NCBI GenBank assembly: GCA_905250025.1
Contig: CAJNOJ010000332.1
Coordinates: forward strand, 1 to 64,000
DNA: 64,000 nucleotides
From: Adineta ricciae
Lineage: Eukaryota > Rotifera > Eurotatoria > Adinetida > Adinetidae
Direction of reading: 5' to 3'
Position 1 is the first letter of the stretch. Every line of letters begins with the position of its first letter. Under the pieces are notes generated by a model. That model ran no database searches, had not been told where the DNA came from, and saw only the letters and a program-made list of their open reading frames with translations. Made by a program: the position numbers and the translations under genes. Positions 33,880 to 45,729 of the stretch are shown piece after piece.

Positions 33880-35319
33880 ATGCTCACTGGTAAGCGACTC
33901 ATTCAGTGTGAGGAAGCCAAGATTTCCGTCCGCCTTCGACTTAGTCGATGTGTTCATCAACGCACGAACAGGAATCGAAGTTTTTCCGTTTTCAAAAAAA
34001 AAACAAGAAGAAGAAAAAGAAAATGCAGAAGAAAAAAAACGATAGCATCGATTCGTCTCGCTATACTTCCGAACAACTTCTTTTCTATAGCCGATGACAA
34101 GCTGCATCCCAATCTAATATTTTCATATAAATAAATCTTATTTTATAGAATCATCCAAACACGCATGGACATCGTTAGGTCTTAACGACTCGATCTCGAA
34201 TATTTCCAATAGTTGTAAGTGTTCTTCGATTTCTTTGTAATTTGTTCCGAACATCATGAAAGAAAAATATTTGAGCACAAAAATCGTATTTATCTCTAAT
34301 GTTTAGTTTAGTTTCAAGTGTTGAGAGTAGATTATCGAGCAAATAAACGAGATATTGACGTACTTTTACTTATCATGGCCAGATGTTTTATTCAGTAGAA
34401 AACTCGTTTTTATTTCCATATGATTTTAGTTGGTTATCATACAACAGCTACGCCATCGTCGACTTCGTCGTCAGCATCGTCAACAAATGCCGGTGGAGAC
34501 TCTCGACTCAAGCATGATTATGAAAATGGATCAGGACGCGGAAATGCGGTCAATGATTCCAATTCAAATACGGGTCAACAACAACACCAACAACAACAAC
34601 AGTCATCTTCCTGGTCATCTGCAGTCAAATCGGAATCGTCACATGGATTGAGAGGTAAGTTGAATTATTTTTAAATAAAAAGTTACTGAATGAGTTCGAT
34701 ACTTTTAGATTCTTACTCAACATTTTCTAGTCAATCTTTTTTTCCACACAATTCACACCGATTTGGTAGTGGAGCAGCCGGTAAGTCGATTGATCTAAGA
34801 AAACACACACTTAGAAAATTGTCTATTCTAGGTACAGGTCAAATACAGTTATGGCAATTTCTTCTTGAACTATTATCCGATGCTAATACAAACTCGAATA
34901 TCATCGCCTGGGAAGGTTCAAATGGTGAATTCAAATTAATCGATCCTGATGAAGTCGCACGTCGTTGGGGAGAACGGAAATCCAAACCAAATATGAATTA
35001 CGATAAATTATCTCGTGCATTACGTTACTATTACGATAAAAATATCATGACGAAAGTTCACGGTAAACGCTACGCATATAAATTTGACTTCAATGGTCTA
35101 CATCAATTAAATCAACCTCAATTGCCTGAATCGCCTTACACGAAATATCAACAAGAAATGATGCGTTCATCTCATGCCGCGTATTTCAAATGGACAGCAT
35201 TAAGTTCCGCAGCAGCAACGACCTCTGCTGTTCACATGCCACATCATCACCATCATCCAACGGCAGCCGCTGCTGTTGCTTCAACAGCGTACACAAACTG
35301 TTGGAATTACTCCAATCCA
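33880..35319 (+). CDS. ETS transcription factor, ERG/FLI subfamily, 3' end missing
   Basis: Exons 33880-33889, 34149-34214, 34430-34654, 34709-34780 and 34832 to the N at 35320 join in frame to 287 residues. The ETS DNA-binding domain begins [15 protein letters not shown] and runs through [20 protein letters not shown] and [16 protein letters not shown] to YAYKFDF. It includes the two arginines of the recognition helix (RALRYYY). The match to ERG/FLI1 is almost residue for residue. The N-terminal part is Ser/Gln/Asn-rich and has no Pointed domain. After the domain come His- and Ala-rich stretches. The first exon holds only ten coding bases. The frame is cut by the N, and the stop visible just beyond it belongs to unrelated DNA. 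Confidence 0.9.
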
Positions 35320-35320
35320 N
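35320..35320. other. Single N: probable scaffold join
   Basis: This is the only ambiguous base in the window. The ETS gene (plus strand) runs into it from the left, and a second AP2S1 copy (minus strand) runs into it from the right. Each loses its 3' part exactly here. The first bases to the right match intron sequence at about 14088 onward, with no transition. A gap or misjoin collapsed to one N is the simplest reading. Confidence 0.75.
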
Positions 35321-35551
35321 AGTGTGATGATAATGATTAGAAAGTATGACTCACTTCGTATGTTTGGCATCTCGGACAGTGACTAAAGCATGAACTTCTT
35401 CGATTAACTTTTGTTTTTCGTCATCGTGGAAGTTCATAAACCTAAAACATGAACAAGAAACGAGGTTTATAGAACTTTATTAAAAATGGCTATACCATTT
35501 AGCAAGACGAGTTTTGCCAGCTCGATTTTGAATAAGAATAAAACGGATCAT
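35321..35551 (-). CDS. AP2S1: AP2S1 second copy, 5' part only (exons 1-2)
   Basis: Exon 1 (35496-35551) encodes [18 protein letters not shown] and exon 2 (35355-35441) encodes [19 protein letters not shown] through RDAKHT. Both have proper GT..AG sites, including the acceptor that is broken in the copy at 14.2 kb. The exon 2 and following intron sequence is identical to that copy for about 120 bp. The remaining exons should continue to lower coordinates but are replaced by the ETS gene beyond the N. This is probably the functional paralogue or other haplotype of the damaged copy, cut off by the assembly. Confidence 0.88.
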
Positions 35552-35912
35552 ATTTGAGAGATATGGAAGTATGCCAGTTAAGATAGATTGAGATTTATTT
35601 ACATTGTATGTACTTATTCTCGTTCTGTTCTTTGAATGGATTGTTATTGAACCAGTAATGAAGCAAACAGGTCAGAGGTCACTGCAATGTTGTGTCGCCC
35701 TATCGAATTTTGTGATAGAAATGTGAATCTTGAAACGAATTCCGTAACGATAAAATCACGAAGATGATTTATGAATTAAATAGGCACGAAAGTATTGATT
35801 TTATTTATTATGGTAAAAAAATAAAGATAAAAAGAAGATTAAAAATCGTATAGAAATAACAACATTTCATCTATAGTATTCGAACTGAAGAGTTTAAGAA
35901 TTTTAAAGTACA

Positions 35913-36190
35913 TTAAGGGATTTTGACTGCAATTGTCGATCCGAATAAGGAGATCTTTATGATACGACCGATTTGAATACCCGTACCGAGCACATTTACT
36001 GAAACACTATCTTGTCCGACCTTTACACTAGTATCGACTAAATTAAAACAGATTTCAAGATAAAACATTCAGAGAAATGCAGTCACTTACGTCCTAAGCC
36101 CAAACTAGCAGTGACTGGTCCCGCACTAACCTCTCCAACTTGTATGAGAGGATCAGCAGGAATACCTACAGTGTGTGTTGGTGACTTCAT
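35913..36190 (-). CDS. Small Gly/Val-rich protein, unrecognised family (member 1)
   Basis: Two exons (36091-36190 and 35913-36037) join to 74 residues. The pattern is GPVTASLGLGLDTSVKVG, then VNVLGTGIQIGR and KISLFGSTIAVKIP. It closely follows the last 75 residues of the gene at 43334-44240 (GPVTANLGVGYDTGVKIG, EVLGTGVQIGR, KVSLFGSSFSLK), including the intron position. The alternating small/hydrophobic residues suggest a beta-solenoid or barrel-like sheet. There is no signal peptide. Function is unknown. Compared with member 2 it is a short form with a different N-terminus (MKSPTHTVGIP). Confidence 0.65.
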
Positions 36191-37527
36191 TCGATAATAA
36201 CAATATTGATTGATACGGACGTTGTTTTATAGATAAAACAAGCGAGTCATTCAAGCGATTTATAGTCTATGAAGTCATTCGTTTTTCCCTATTCTTACAT
36301 ACATGAGTCAAACAAATGTTCTCGTCCCGATATGTAATCAAATAATACTATTGATACATTTTTTATTCGTTGCGCTATGTTACCTCTTTCTTTCGATTTC
36401 TTAACTCATGTTCGAAGTTCACTTTATACATCAAGGTGATAAAAAGATAATGATAAACTGGAAAACCCCCATCTGACATATGCTCACTGTCATTTATCGA
36501 TGGTCCAAATATACTGCAACTAAAAGAGAAACTACATTGCACTTTAACGGCATTTTTCTGACATCTGAATGGATTGTAACAATCTAAAAACCACTATTAT
36601 ATTATCATTCACTCTCTCCGTTTGAATTTCATACGAAAATATAGCTAAAACATTCATATTTACAGCCGGATGCCAAAGTTTTTGCCCTTGATGTTGGACG
36701 TAACTCTTTGCATGTGTATGTCAGCTAAAATAATGCATTATATCCATATACATAGCTTAGTTCAAGCTTCAAAAGTGGTAAAAAATATTTGATTATATTT
36801 CTCTTTCGGTGGTCCGAACGCAAATACTTAATTTCTACCGACTGGATCAAATCACTTAGGAGAACTCAACTAGGTTTTCCACACATCTCACAAGAAAATA
36901 TACCAAATTGTACAGCTTTGATAATTTCTTTCCTCAACATGAGGTTTTACGACAGATTAGGCGGTTTTTTAAGAGAATTCACATCCACTTAGTGGAGTGT
37001 AATTTGACGACCTCATCGTCTTTGTTAGGTTAATGTACCCTTTCAGCCCTAGAAATCCCATCGTTGTCAGTCAGTCAGTTGAAGAAATATACAGTTCGGA
37101 CGAAAAGCTTTCTGCAGATAGTCTTTTTGATAATATTTTCATGTTGATACTTTAAATAAGATTGTCCTTCGGTTTTTGATGAGGTGAGGTTTAATCGTAA
37201 AAGTTTTGTCTTTCCAACCGAAGACCTTTTTTGATAATTTTTCTTTTAAATAGATACATTTTGACTTGCTCGTATTTCTGATGAAGTTATCTTAAAAAGT
37301 CCAAGAAAAATGTTCGAGATCTGATTTCAGAAGGGTGATCCATTATATAAGGAGCAATGACTTTTGCACCCTACTGCATATACGTAAATTCTGTAACACA
37401 TAAAGCAGGATAGGACATTTAATATGTGAAGGTTTTCACTTTCAAGCTTTTTTCAGACAACTTGCAAATGACTCAGCGAGATCACATGAAAAAATCAATA
37501 TCAGTTTTCATTATCAATGTTTTTCTT
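36191..37527. other. Intergenic, 1.3 kb
   Basis: AT-rich with only short chance frames (for example 36789-36992). No repeat or regulatory element was recognised. Confidence 0.4.
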
Positions 37528-40500
37528 CTAATTAGAAATACACTTGAGACAGTTTTTAGCAACACACGTTTGAGAAAATTCCTTCTTGTATATGGATGAT
37601 GGTAAAACGTAAAGAATGAAGCCCAGAATTTGTGGCAATTGGGATATCAAATAAGCTCCAAGTAATGCATGCCGTTGCCAATTATTTAATTGAGTACAAG
37701 CCAAAATGAATGCTAAAATAGTTTGAGGTAGAGCCGAAAGTACGATAATTATTGGAGTTATATAAAGTTCTTTTTGGGTCGAGAATTGCTTGTTTAAAAC
37801 TTGTCGAAGTGGTGTCTTGCTTTCAGCTGCTTTGATTCGACTGCGTGTAGTAAGAACAATGAGAAACGTAACTGAAGTGACTTGAATCAAGAACGGGAGG
37901 AAATGATGAATCAAAGTCGAGATTCTATTGTAGGTAGAAACCAGATGAGTATCAAAATTTGTGACACATAACGAGGAATTTGTAGGAATATGTTTAATCA
38001 TTGTATATGAAATGATTTCATGAATATGGACAAGAAGAAGGATGGTGAATATGATGAAACTAATTGCGATGGAGTAGCGAGTGTTTTTCAAAAAGGTTGA
38101 CGTAGGAAATATGATCAAACAAAGTCGATTGACAGTTACCCAACTTATTAACCAATAGACTGATCGTGTTAAGACTGAAAATACATAAGAAATTGCTTTG
38201 CAGGATGCCAAACCGGAGATTTGAAACGTTATTTCAATAAATTTGAAAAGTAAACAAAAGAGATCGGTTTGATTGAGACACGTAACAAGCAGTAAATAGT
38301 TACCCACAGGAAATTTTCGAGGTACTGCTCGTTTGAATGTGATAAACGAGCAGAAATTATTGAAAAAGCCAATCATAAAGATTAGCAGAGCCAGAATCAT
38401 ATAGATTACCTTGACTTCTGTCGAATAACCGACCAGTAGTGAATCGAGCGTAAAGCCGAATGGATTCAAATTAAATTCGCAAACAGTTCCCTCGTAACAC
38501 GAAGGACACAGACAAAGAAAGTCGTCTGGCCTGTTAAGATCTCCTCGAATACACTGTCCACCTGATAGACATCGATCACATTGATCTAGTTGAGTGTCAT
38601 GAAGAAAACATTCAGCACCACTATCAAGTCGACCTCGACATATACACAAATAAACTTCGTCATGAAAGCATGTGTAGTCACTATGGTTCCTACAAAGTTC
38701 ATGATACTTAAAAACCGACGGAACTAATGAATCTATGTGTGTCAGAAGAAAAGAACTGTTCATAGTAAAACTACATTGTTTGTTGTGAACTTACCTTTTT
38801 CCAATAATAATGATGAGACATGCGGACAATGAATCGGAGAGGATGTTATATTAATCCGCGTTCGCTTAGGAAGACTATATACCACATAATATGATGGAAT
38901 GTGGGATTGACCATAAGTTTTCATGAATGCCAAAACTGGTGCATAGATACCCGGATGATCATAACGGATAGTCGATGGCAGTCCACTATAAGCTAGTTGG
39001 TGCCGAATTTCCAATGCTAGTGATATGCCGAAATCATAAAACTGAACAACAGTTGCACGCACGGACCTCACATCCGTGATATTTAAGTCAATACGAATCT
39101 GAATTAACGTATGTTCACATTGATTTCCAGACCATCCCTCTGAACAGTCACACAAATAGGGCGTATGTTTATCTCCAACCAGAATATGTGTAGACAGGCA
39201 GGATCCATTGTTCAAACAAGGATTTGAAGTGCAAGGATCATATTTGAAACTACAGCGTGGACCGAATTGACCCAATGGGCATATACAAAATACATTATTT
39301 CTTCCATTTTGTATGTGAGCATGTCGACGACACAATGCATTAGGAGAACAGTAATCATCGCATTGATTTTCATACGTATCACAATTAATACCATAGTAAC
39401 CACTGTTACATGAACAGTAGTAAGAATAATTTCTGTTGAAAATCGGCATACAGACAGAATTTGGATTGCATTTATGGTCTACACATGGATTATATGTTGT
39501 ATTACCAAACCATGTGGGAAATTTCAGTACAACGGCTAAACGGAACGAAGGTAAATAGTCGAAGTAGATTGGATAATGCCATGAACCAAGTTCTTTCAGC
39601 CTGTCTTCATTTTCAAGAGTAAGAACGTCGAAATGTACACAATATGGATGATTATTTATAATATCAGTTCGATTAAAGTATCTTTTTCGTTTGTGTTCCC
39701 TCATATGGTTAACACGTGAATAAAGTAGATAAAATTGATGCTTCAGTTTATCAATTGTTGGAATAACGGTGAATTCCTGATAATCGATAACTTGATCATT
39801 AAATAAGAGATTAGTTCTGACTTTGAATGTTGTGTTCGATATGATTTTTGGTAAAGTTTTTATATCGACTCGTGCTATAATACTGATTCGATCGCTGAAA
39901 AATTCACACCATTGACCATAATAAGCTGGTGGGCATAAACACACCGGATCACTGTAATAATGAACGAACACACCTCGATTGCACACATAATAGGCTGAAA
40001 AAGGAATCGGTTTCGCTGCAACGCTTTTTATATTCGTCTCTAATGTTTGTTTTTCCTTTAGTTCTATGGGAATATCAACTGGATAGTAAGGAGTATAAAT
40101 ACGCGCTGGTCCTTTCGACATTTCTTTTTCATAACGATATCGAAGAAGATTTGAGGGTGGATTACTTAGTGGGCACCAGTACTCATCTTCTCCATAGAGA
40201 CATTCTGTCGATCCATTACATCGTGCGTTTCTCCTACAACTGTTGTCTCCTAGACAAATGATATCTTTCGGCTCCGAACACGTTCCATTCACGTCCCGGT
40301 AATCCGATCGAACGATTTCAGTACAATTGTTCACCATCGGTCCATTTATAACACTTAGATACGGTCTAATATCATTATTTGGACAACGAAGATGAAAACC
40401 AAGCATAGTTTCAACTGTATTCATTACAACAATTGTATTTTTTTCATCGTAACCTTGATAACAATCTTCTACATTATCACCGATTTGAGTATAATTAATA

Positions 40501-42815
40501 CATGGAGTATATGTTGTAACATTCGATGGATTCGAGACTTCAGCTTTGTAACATCCGAGCTGATATTCAGTGTTACAAAGTGAAGAGAATGGTCGCGAAG
40601 CGTATTTTTTCTTACAATCCTCATGTCGAGGATTCGATTTTAAGAGTCGTGCATTATGATCCGAGAAGTTTTTAATACCAATCATCGCTTCTTCATCCGA
40701 TGCATCCGAACAATCCCACTCGCCATCACACACCCAATCAATGTCAATACATTGTCCTGTTTGACATTGATACTGATCTTCCGAACAAATCCAGTGTTTA
40801 CACGAAGAAGTCAGTTCATCCAGCTGATGTGGTAAATGCCAAAACGTATCGCAATATAACCGAAAATGTACGAGCTCCGCTGTCATATCTTCCCGCTCAT
40901 TAACAATCGATAAGTTATTAAATAGAGTGGCTTGAGATGATTGTATAACATATTCCTTCAAACGAGCACAATCAGAAGTCGTTTTCTTCGAACATTTCGA
41001 TATCTGTGAAAGTGATAATCCATTCCCATACCATAATACATCATAATTGTTTGAACATTTATATCTATTTGTTCCTATCGAAGATAACATAAGACATTGA
41101 TGTTCACTGTTAAAACATTGAAAACGATGTTTTCCGACGTTTCCTGTGCAATAACTAACGTTGAAATATGTATTTTCGTCTTGTTCGTTAATACAATCAT
41201 CATGACCATCATGAATTCGATATTGTGAAATGCATTCACCTGTGTTCTGACACACTTCGGAATTCACTCGGTATGGACGCCCATTGAATGTGAGAGATTC
41301 ATTCCAGCAGAATTCGTCGAATTTGAGAGGTGACGTAACGTTTCGAAATCCTGTATTCGAACTGTGGGCCATGCAGAGTGTATGATAAATGCGAGGATTC
41401 AGCAATCGGCCAATCCGATAATTTTCACGAATAGTCGTATGACTTTGAAAGTGATATCCTTGACATTTGAGACTTCCACTGAATTCCATTATTTTAACAC
41501 GTCGATCAGTTGACAATTGACGATAGTCATAATAGAAAGCTAAATTTGGATTAATTAACCCTGCCGGAGGATAAGGAACAAGTCCATCATTCGACAGACA
41601 AACATCCATCATCAATTCTGTACAATTACGAGACTGACACGGACAATCAGCTTCAAAATTATCAGATAAAATACATCGTAATAAATATTCGCATATCTCC
41701 TCGGATGACAATCTTGATAAATTCATCATATTCCACGGCGGATATCGAGAATCATTGTAAGGTTGATCAATCAAACACAGTCCACTTTCGAGTGTCCAGG
41801 CAGGTCGAGATGTATTCACCTCACACATATAATTTAAATGACGTTTATTGTAGCAACCAGGACTGTAATGCGAAAAGTCTGAATCAAATGCGATTCGAAA
41901 TAGTCCTAAAATGCATTGTCCGTCTCCACATGAAAACCAATCGTGTTGACATATATGCTCATCACAGAGCATTGGATTAGGCGCGAAACGACATACATCT
42001 CCATTATAATCATCAAAAGGCATCTCATCGGTCCAATCCATACAATCATAGTCACCTAGAATGGCAATCGCTGTGAGAAAGTGATTTGAAAGTCAAAAAT
42101 TACTCACCATCAAGCCAGAATTCCAGTGGAATACACATACCATTACCACACCGAAATTCATCATCTTCACATTCGTTGAATTCCAATTTGTCCCAATTCT
42201 CCTCATCAAGGCCATCCAAGCATCGTTGTTTACCATCGTTTATATCTCGCCAATCCAGACAAAGCTTATACCTGAACTGCAATTCAACGTATCATAGCAA
42301 AGAATTTTTCCGTATAGTTGAGTATAGCGTTGATCAACTTGTTTCGCCATATATTCAAATATAACTGTTTCAGCAAATGACAACTCTGCTATTGGCAATT
42401 CATATTCACAATGTTTACCGAATGTTCCCGGTTTGATACACTTGCAAATGAACAACACGTCACTGAGATTTGTTCGCATGAATGAATGATTATAGAATAC
42501 ATTTGCGTACATATCAACCATTTCAATACTCGAATTCCAACGTAGTAAATCACTTGGATCTGTATGATTATCAAGTAAAGATCGAAAAGAATGTGCTTCA
42601 CCTTCATTTTCACATTGGGCAGAATTTCGATTGAGTCTTTGGGGAGCATCAGGGCGTTGACAAAACGGGATGTTCTGCCCGTCTTCCGATAGAAAATACA
42701 GACAATCGAATTTTTCATTTGGTTGACTATAATCTGTGTTATACAAGATGATATTACAATGAACATCGCCGAAGTTCAATTTATAAAGAAGTAATAAGCT
42801 TATCCAGTTCCACAT
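37528..42815 (-). CDS. Large LDLa/EGF-repeat seven-transmembrane receptor
   Basis: Three exons (42108-42815, 38795-42055, 37528-38732) form a receptor of about 1,700 residues. A signal peptide (MWNWISLLLLYKL) opens it. The ectodomain carries several LDL-receptor class A modules (EDDEFRCGNGMCIP, CSEDQYQCQTGQCIDIDWVC, CNGSTECLYGEDEYWC) and at least four EGF modules (CNSGYYGINC, CPLGQFGPRC, CSEGWSGNQC, CPSCYEGTVC). A rhodopsin-like 7TM block ends the protein, from VIYMILALLIFMIGFF to LILYVLP-type helix 7 (FILYVLPSSIYKKEF). Large receptors of this layout are a rotifer-type expansion. The frame breaks near 42270, where CYDTLNCSSG must shift by one base to reach KLCLDWRD: one base appears missing from ATAAAGCTT. 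It may be a sequencing error or a disabled gene. Confidence 0.8.
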
Positions 42816-43333
42816 TTGCTCGAACTTTTCACATTGACAGATAAACTATCACAAATATAGGCGTATTTATGTAATACATCTCGCTTTAGACTTGTTAGCC
42901 TACACTGTTGACAATAAAAACGATATACGTGTCAATCTTTTTATTAAAAGAATATATTTCAATACAATATCTTCGTAAACCTGTCATATAATGTTGAGCA
43001 GTTTATCTCAAAATAAATGATTCCTGTCAATCGAGTTTGATTGAGTTCTGTAACAAATAATAAAAGGAGAAATACAATCAGGATTTGAAATCGGTCATGG
43101 AATAGTTATACTTTTGAAAGAGTTCTTAAGGTATATTTTTCAAGTCCGATTTGACACAATAACCAACACTCTTGATATCAAATCGATTTATCTTGCATAA
43201 ATATCATCAAACTTTATAGACAAGAAAAGAAATGGTGATACAAATCAAAAAGAAAATAATTATTGATTCACAAGGTTTATCGTTAAGGAAAAACGATATG
43301 AAAATGATTAAAGTCTTGGCGAAAAAAGAAACG
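42816..43333. other. Intergenic
   Basis: AT-rich spacer between the receptor start and the 3' end of the Gly-rich gene. No coding signal. Confidence 0.4.
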
Positions 43334-44240
43334 TCACCATAACTTGAGTGAAAAGCTTGATCCAAATAAGGAGACCTTAGTAGTACGGCCAATTTGAACA
43401 CCCGTACCGAGAACTTCTACTCCAACACCCTCCTTTCCGATCTTCACACCGGTATCATCTGAAAGTAGTTTTAAGAGAATTGTTCAAAGAAATCGAGCAA
43501 CTTACATCCCACACCCAAATTAGCAGTGACAGGACCACCACGCAATTCTAAAGCACTCGCATTAGCTTTAAATCCAGCATCGAGACCCACGCCAGGTTCC
43601 CAAACCTTTCCACCTAACTCTGCCGTTCCAACCTTTGCACCTATCTAAAATAAAACAGAATTTCAATGATAACTGCTGACATTTATATAATAAGGTTACA
43701 TCAATCGGACCAACTGCTATATTTGATGCCAATCCACAAGCTTCGTATCTAACCCCCACACCATCTATGGCACCCTCGAGTCTTCCCAAGTCATGAGCAG
43801 TACCAAAATTTTCATGCGGACAACCATGTGCTTGCCAAATAGAAATTCCTACTCGATCTTCCTCTTTGATGGTTCGTGGACCTGAAAAAAGATTAAAAAA
43901 CAGAATCTGCAGAATTGTCATCAGTTCGCAGCTGATATTATCCAAAGTTCTCTTAAGTAAATCTTACCAGTCATCTCTGCGCCTACTTTGAATCCATTTC
44001 CATTTTCACATCGATCTACAAAGTCGGGAATGTCCACATCAATGCCTTTTCCGTCTAAACTTGGATGAAGAGGTGTATTGAGTCTATCTGGAAGCATTTT
44101 TCGATGTATGCAATGAAAACAATCAGTCAGATTTTCTCACTATGAACTGCCCGGGCTCTTCGCATAAATCCATTGCCATTTCTTCCGCCATGAGCATTGG
44201 GCACAAAATGATTACCACCGTGGTTTTGTCGTTGTGCCAT
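43334..44240 (-). CDS. Gly-rich protein of unrecognised family (member 2, long form)
   Basis: Five exons on the minus strand encode about 230 residues starting MAQRQNHGGNHFVPNAHGG. The first part is Gly/Asn/Arg-rich (GGRNGNGFMRR) and the middle holds ENGNGFKVGAEM and GCPHENFGTAHDLG. The second half is a run of about 12-20-residue beta-like units (GAIDGVGVRYEACGLASN, GPIDIGAKVGTAELGGKV, GPVTANLGVGYDTGVKIG, EVLGTGVQIGR) ending KVSLFGSSFSLKLW. It has no signal peptide or membrane helix. The last two exons match the small gene at 35913-36190. I do not recognise the family. The repeat pattern suggests a structural or pore-like sheet protein; this is a guess from pattern only. Confidence 0.65.
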
Positions 44241-45729
44241 TTGTAATGATTTTTCAAAAGCTATGAATCGTCGAATATCTACATAATTGATTTATTTGCG
44301 ATCAGTATTTCATTATTCTATTAATAAAAATTTTTGGCTCGTATTTAATAAATAAACGACAGGAGAAGAATAATTGGAAGCAAAGAAGCATTAACCATCA
44401 TTTATGAAATTTTAAGATACTTCCATTATAAAGTATATTAGACTGTAGACTGTTTGGTTTCTACCATGTTTCATCACAAGAACATGATGTGTGGTCTTCT
44501 TTTGTTTTCGTTCATCATGTTACTGTTTGTTTTCCCAATAAACACTCAAACATACAAAACCTACATGAAACATTTGCCTTCTTTGTCTAATTAGTTTTTA
44601 TGTTTGTGCTACGAAACGAAAAGGTGGAGAATAATGTTGACTACATCACAAACGAAATTGAAGTACTCATGTGCGTATGTGTAGTAACGAAAAATGAGCA
44701 GAAGAATTAGTGAAAACTAAAATAAGTTCGGCATACAGTTTTACAAAATGTCACCGTCTATATCTCAAATTTCACGAAACTCAATGAAGTCCAGCCTAGT
44801 CTAACGTAAATTAGACTTACCCTTGAATAAGAGCTTGTGACGTCGATTTGAGGTCAGTTAACCTAAAAAGTATTTATTTTGTAGGAATGTTGTATTCCAT
44901 GGAACCTGCGCTATTTATATTGGAATTGAAGCGCTGGGATTAAAACTACGTTTTTGAACGACATTCTTTGCGTCATGGCTTGGATATTTTCCGTAGATGA
45001 CGAAATATATTTACAAATAAGTCTTATCTATTCGACACTTGAAGCATTTTGGTCTCTTTCAAATAGATAGTTGATAACAAAAAAAGTTGATTCGACAATA
45101 TGATGAGAATAGTAAGTACGATAGTTATCGTTTGGCTGTTTTATTGTTTTTTCTCATTTATTCGGCTGATAGAATTGACAGTAAGAAAGTTTGTTGCTCC
45201 CTTCCTGAATGTTATTGTTACAGGAATGTACGTATACATGTCTGCACATCCTCCTCTTGGTCTTTTTCTGTTGATATCATGACACATTCTTTTTCGTATC
45301 ATTTCGAATAAACAAGTTGAGTTTCGTCTATTGAGCGAAGACAATCCTAATAGTTATTTTAGTTACAGACACATTCGGAATATACGAATAGGATTGTAAC
45401 CACCCAAATCTTACAGTAAGTATAGATTTCATTCAATTATAACATCTACTATTATTCCGTAGATCTCGAAAACTATTGAAATGGTGAATGATGATTTTGT
45501 TCTCAATGATCCTCTGATATACAGGTGAACGAAAAAATTATGAGGAATTTACAACAAGAACAGCAGTAAATCGATGATAAGTATTGTGCTTCAACGATAT
45601 TTTCTCGTATTGAATGAATTCGTTAAATTCAATACGGAGAAGTACTGTTGAAAAGTAGGTATTTTAAAGTTCTGAAAACAAATCTATTTAATCCAAAAGA
45701 TCACACGATTGATGAAGCAAAAATAGTTT
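44241..45729. other. Intergenic, 1.5 kb
   Basis: No convincing gene. Two overlapping hydrophobic frames near 45087-45311 lack splice support. No repeat was recognised. Confidence 0.4.

Noticed and set aside
35320-35340. Stop codon directly after the N as the end of the ETS gene
   Set aside because: The bases after the N belong to an AP2S1 intron on the other strand, so the stop is an artefact of the join.
39929-40261. Plus-strand 110-codon ORF
   Set aside because: Shadow of the large receptor exon on the minus strand.
45087-45311. Overlapping hydrophobic ORFs as a small membrane protein
   Set aside because: Two frames compete, no promoter or splice logic is visible and no relatives are recalled.
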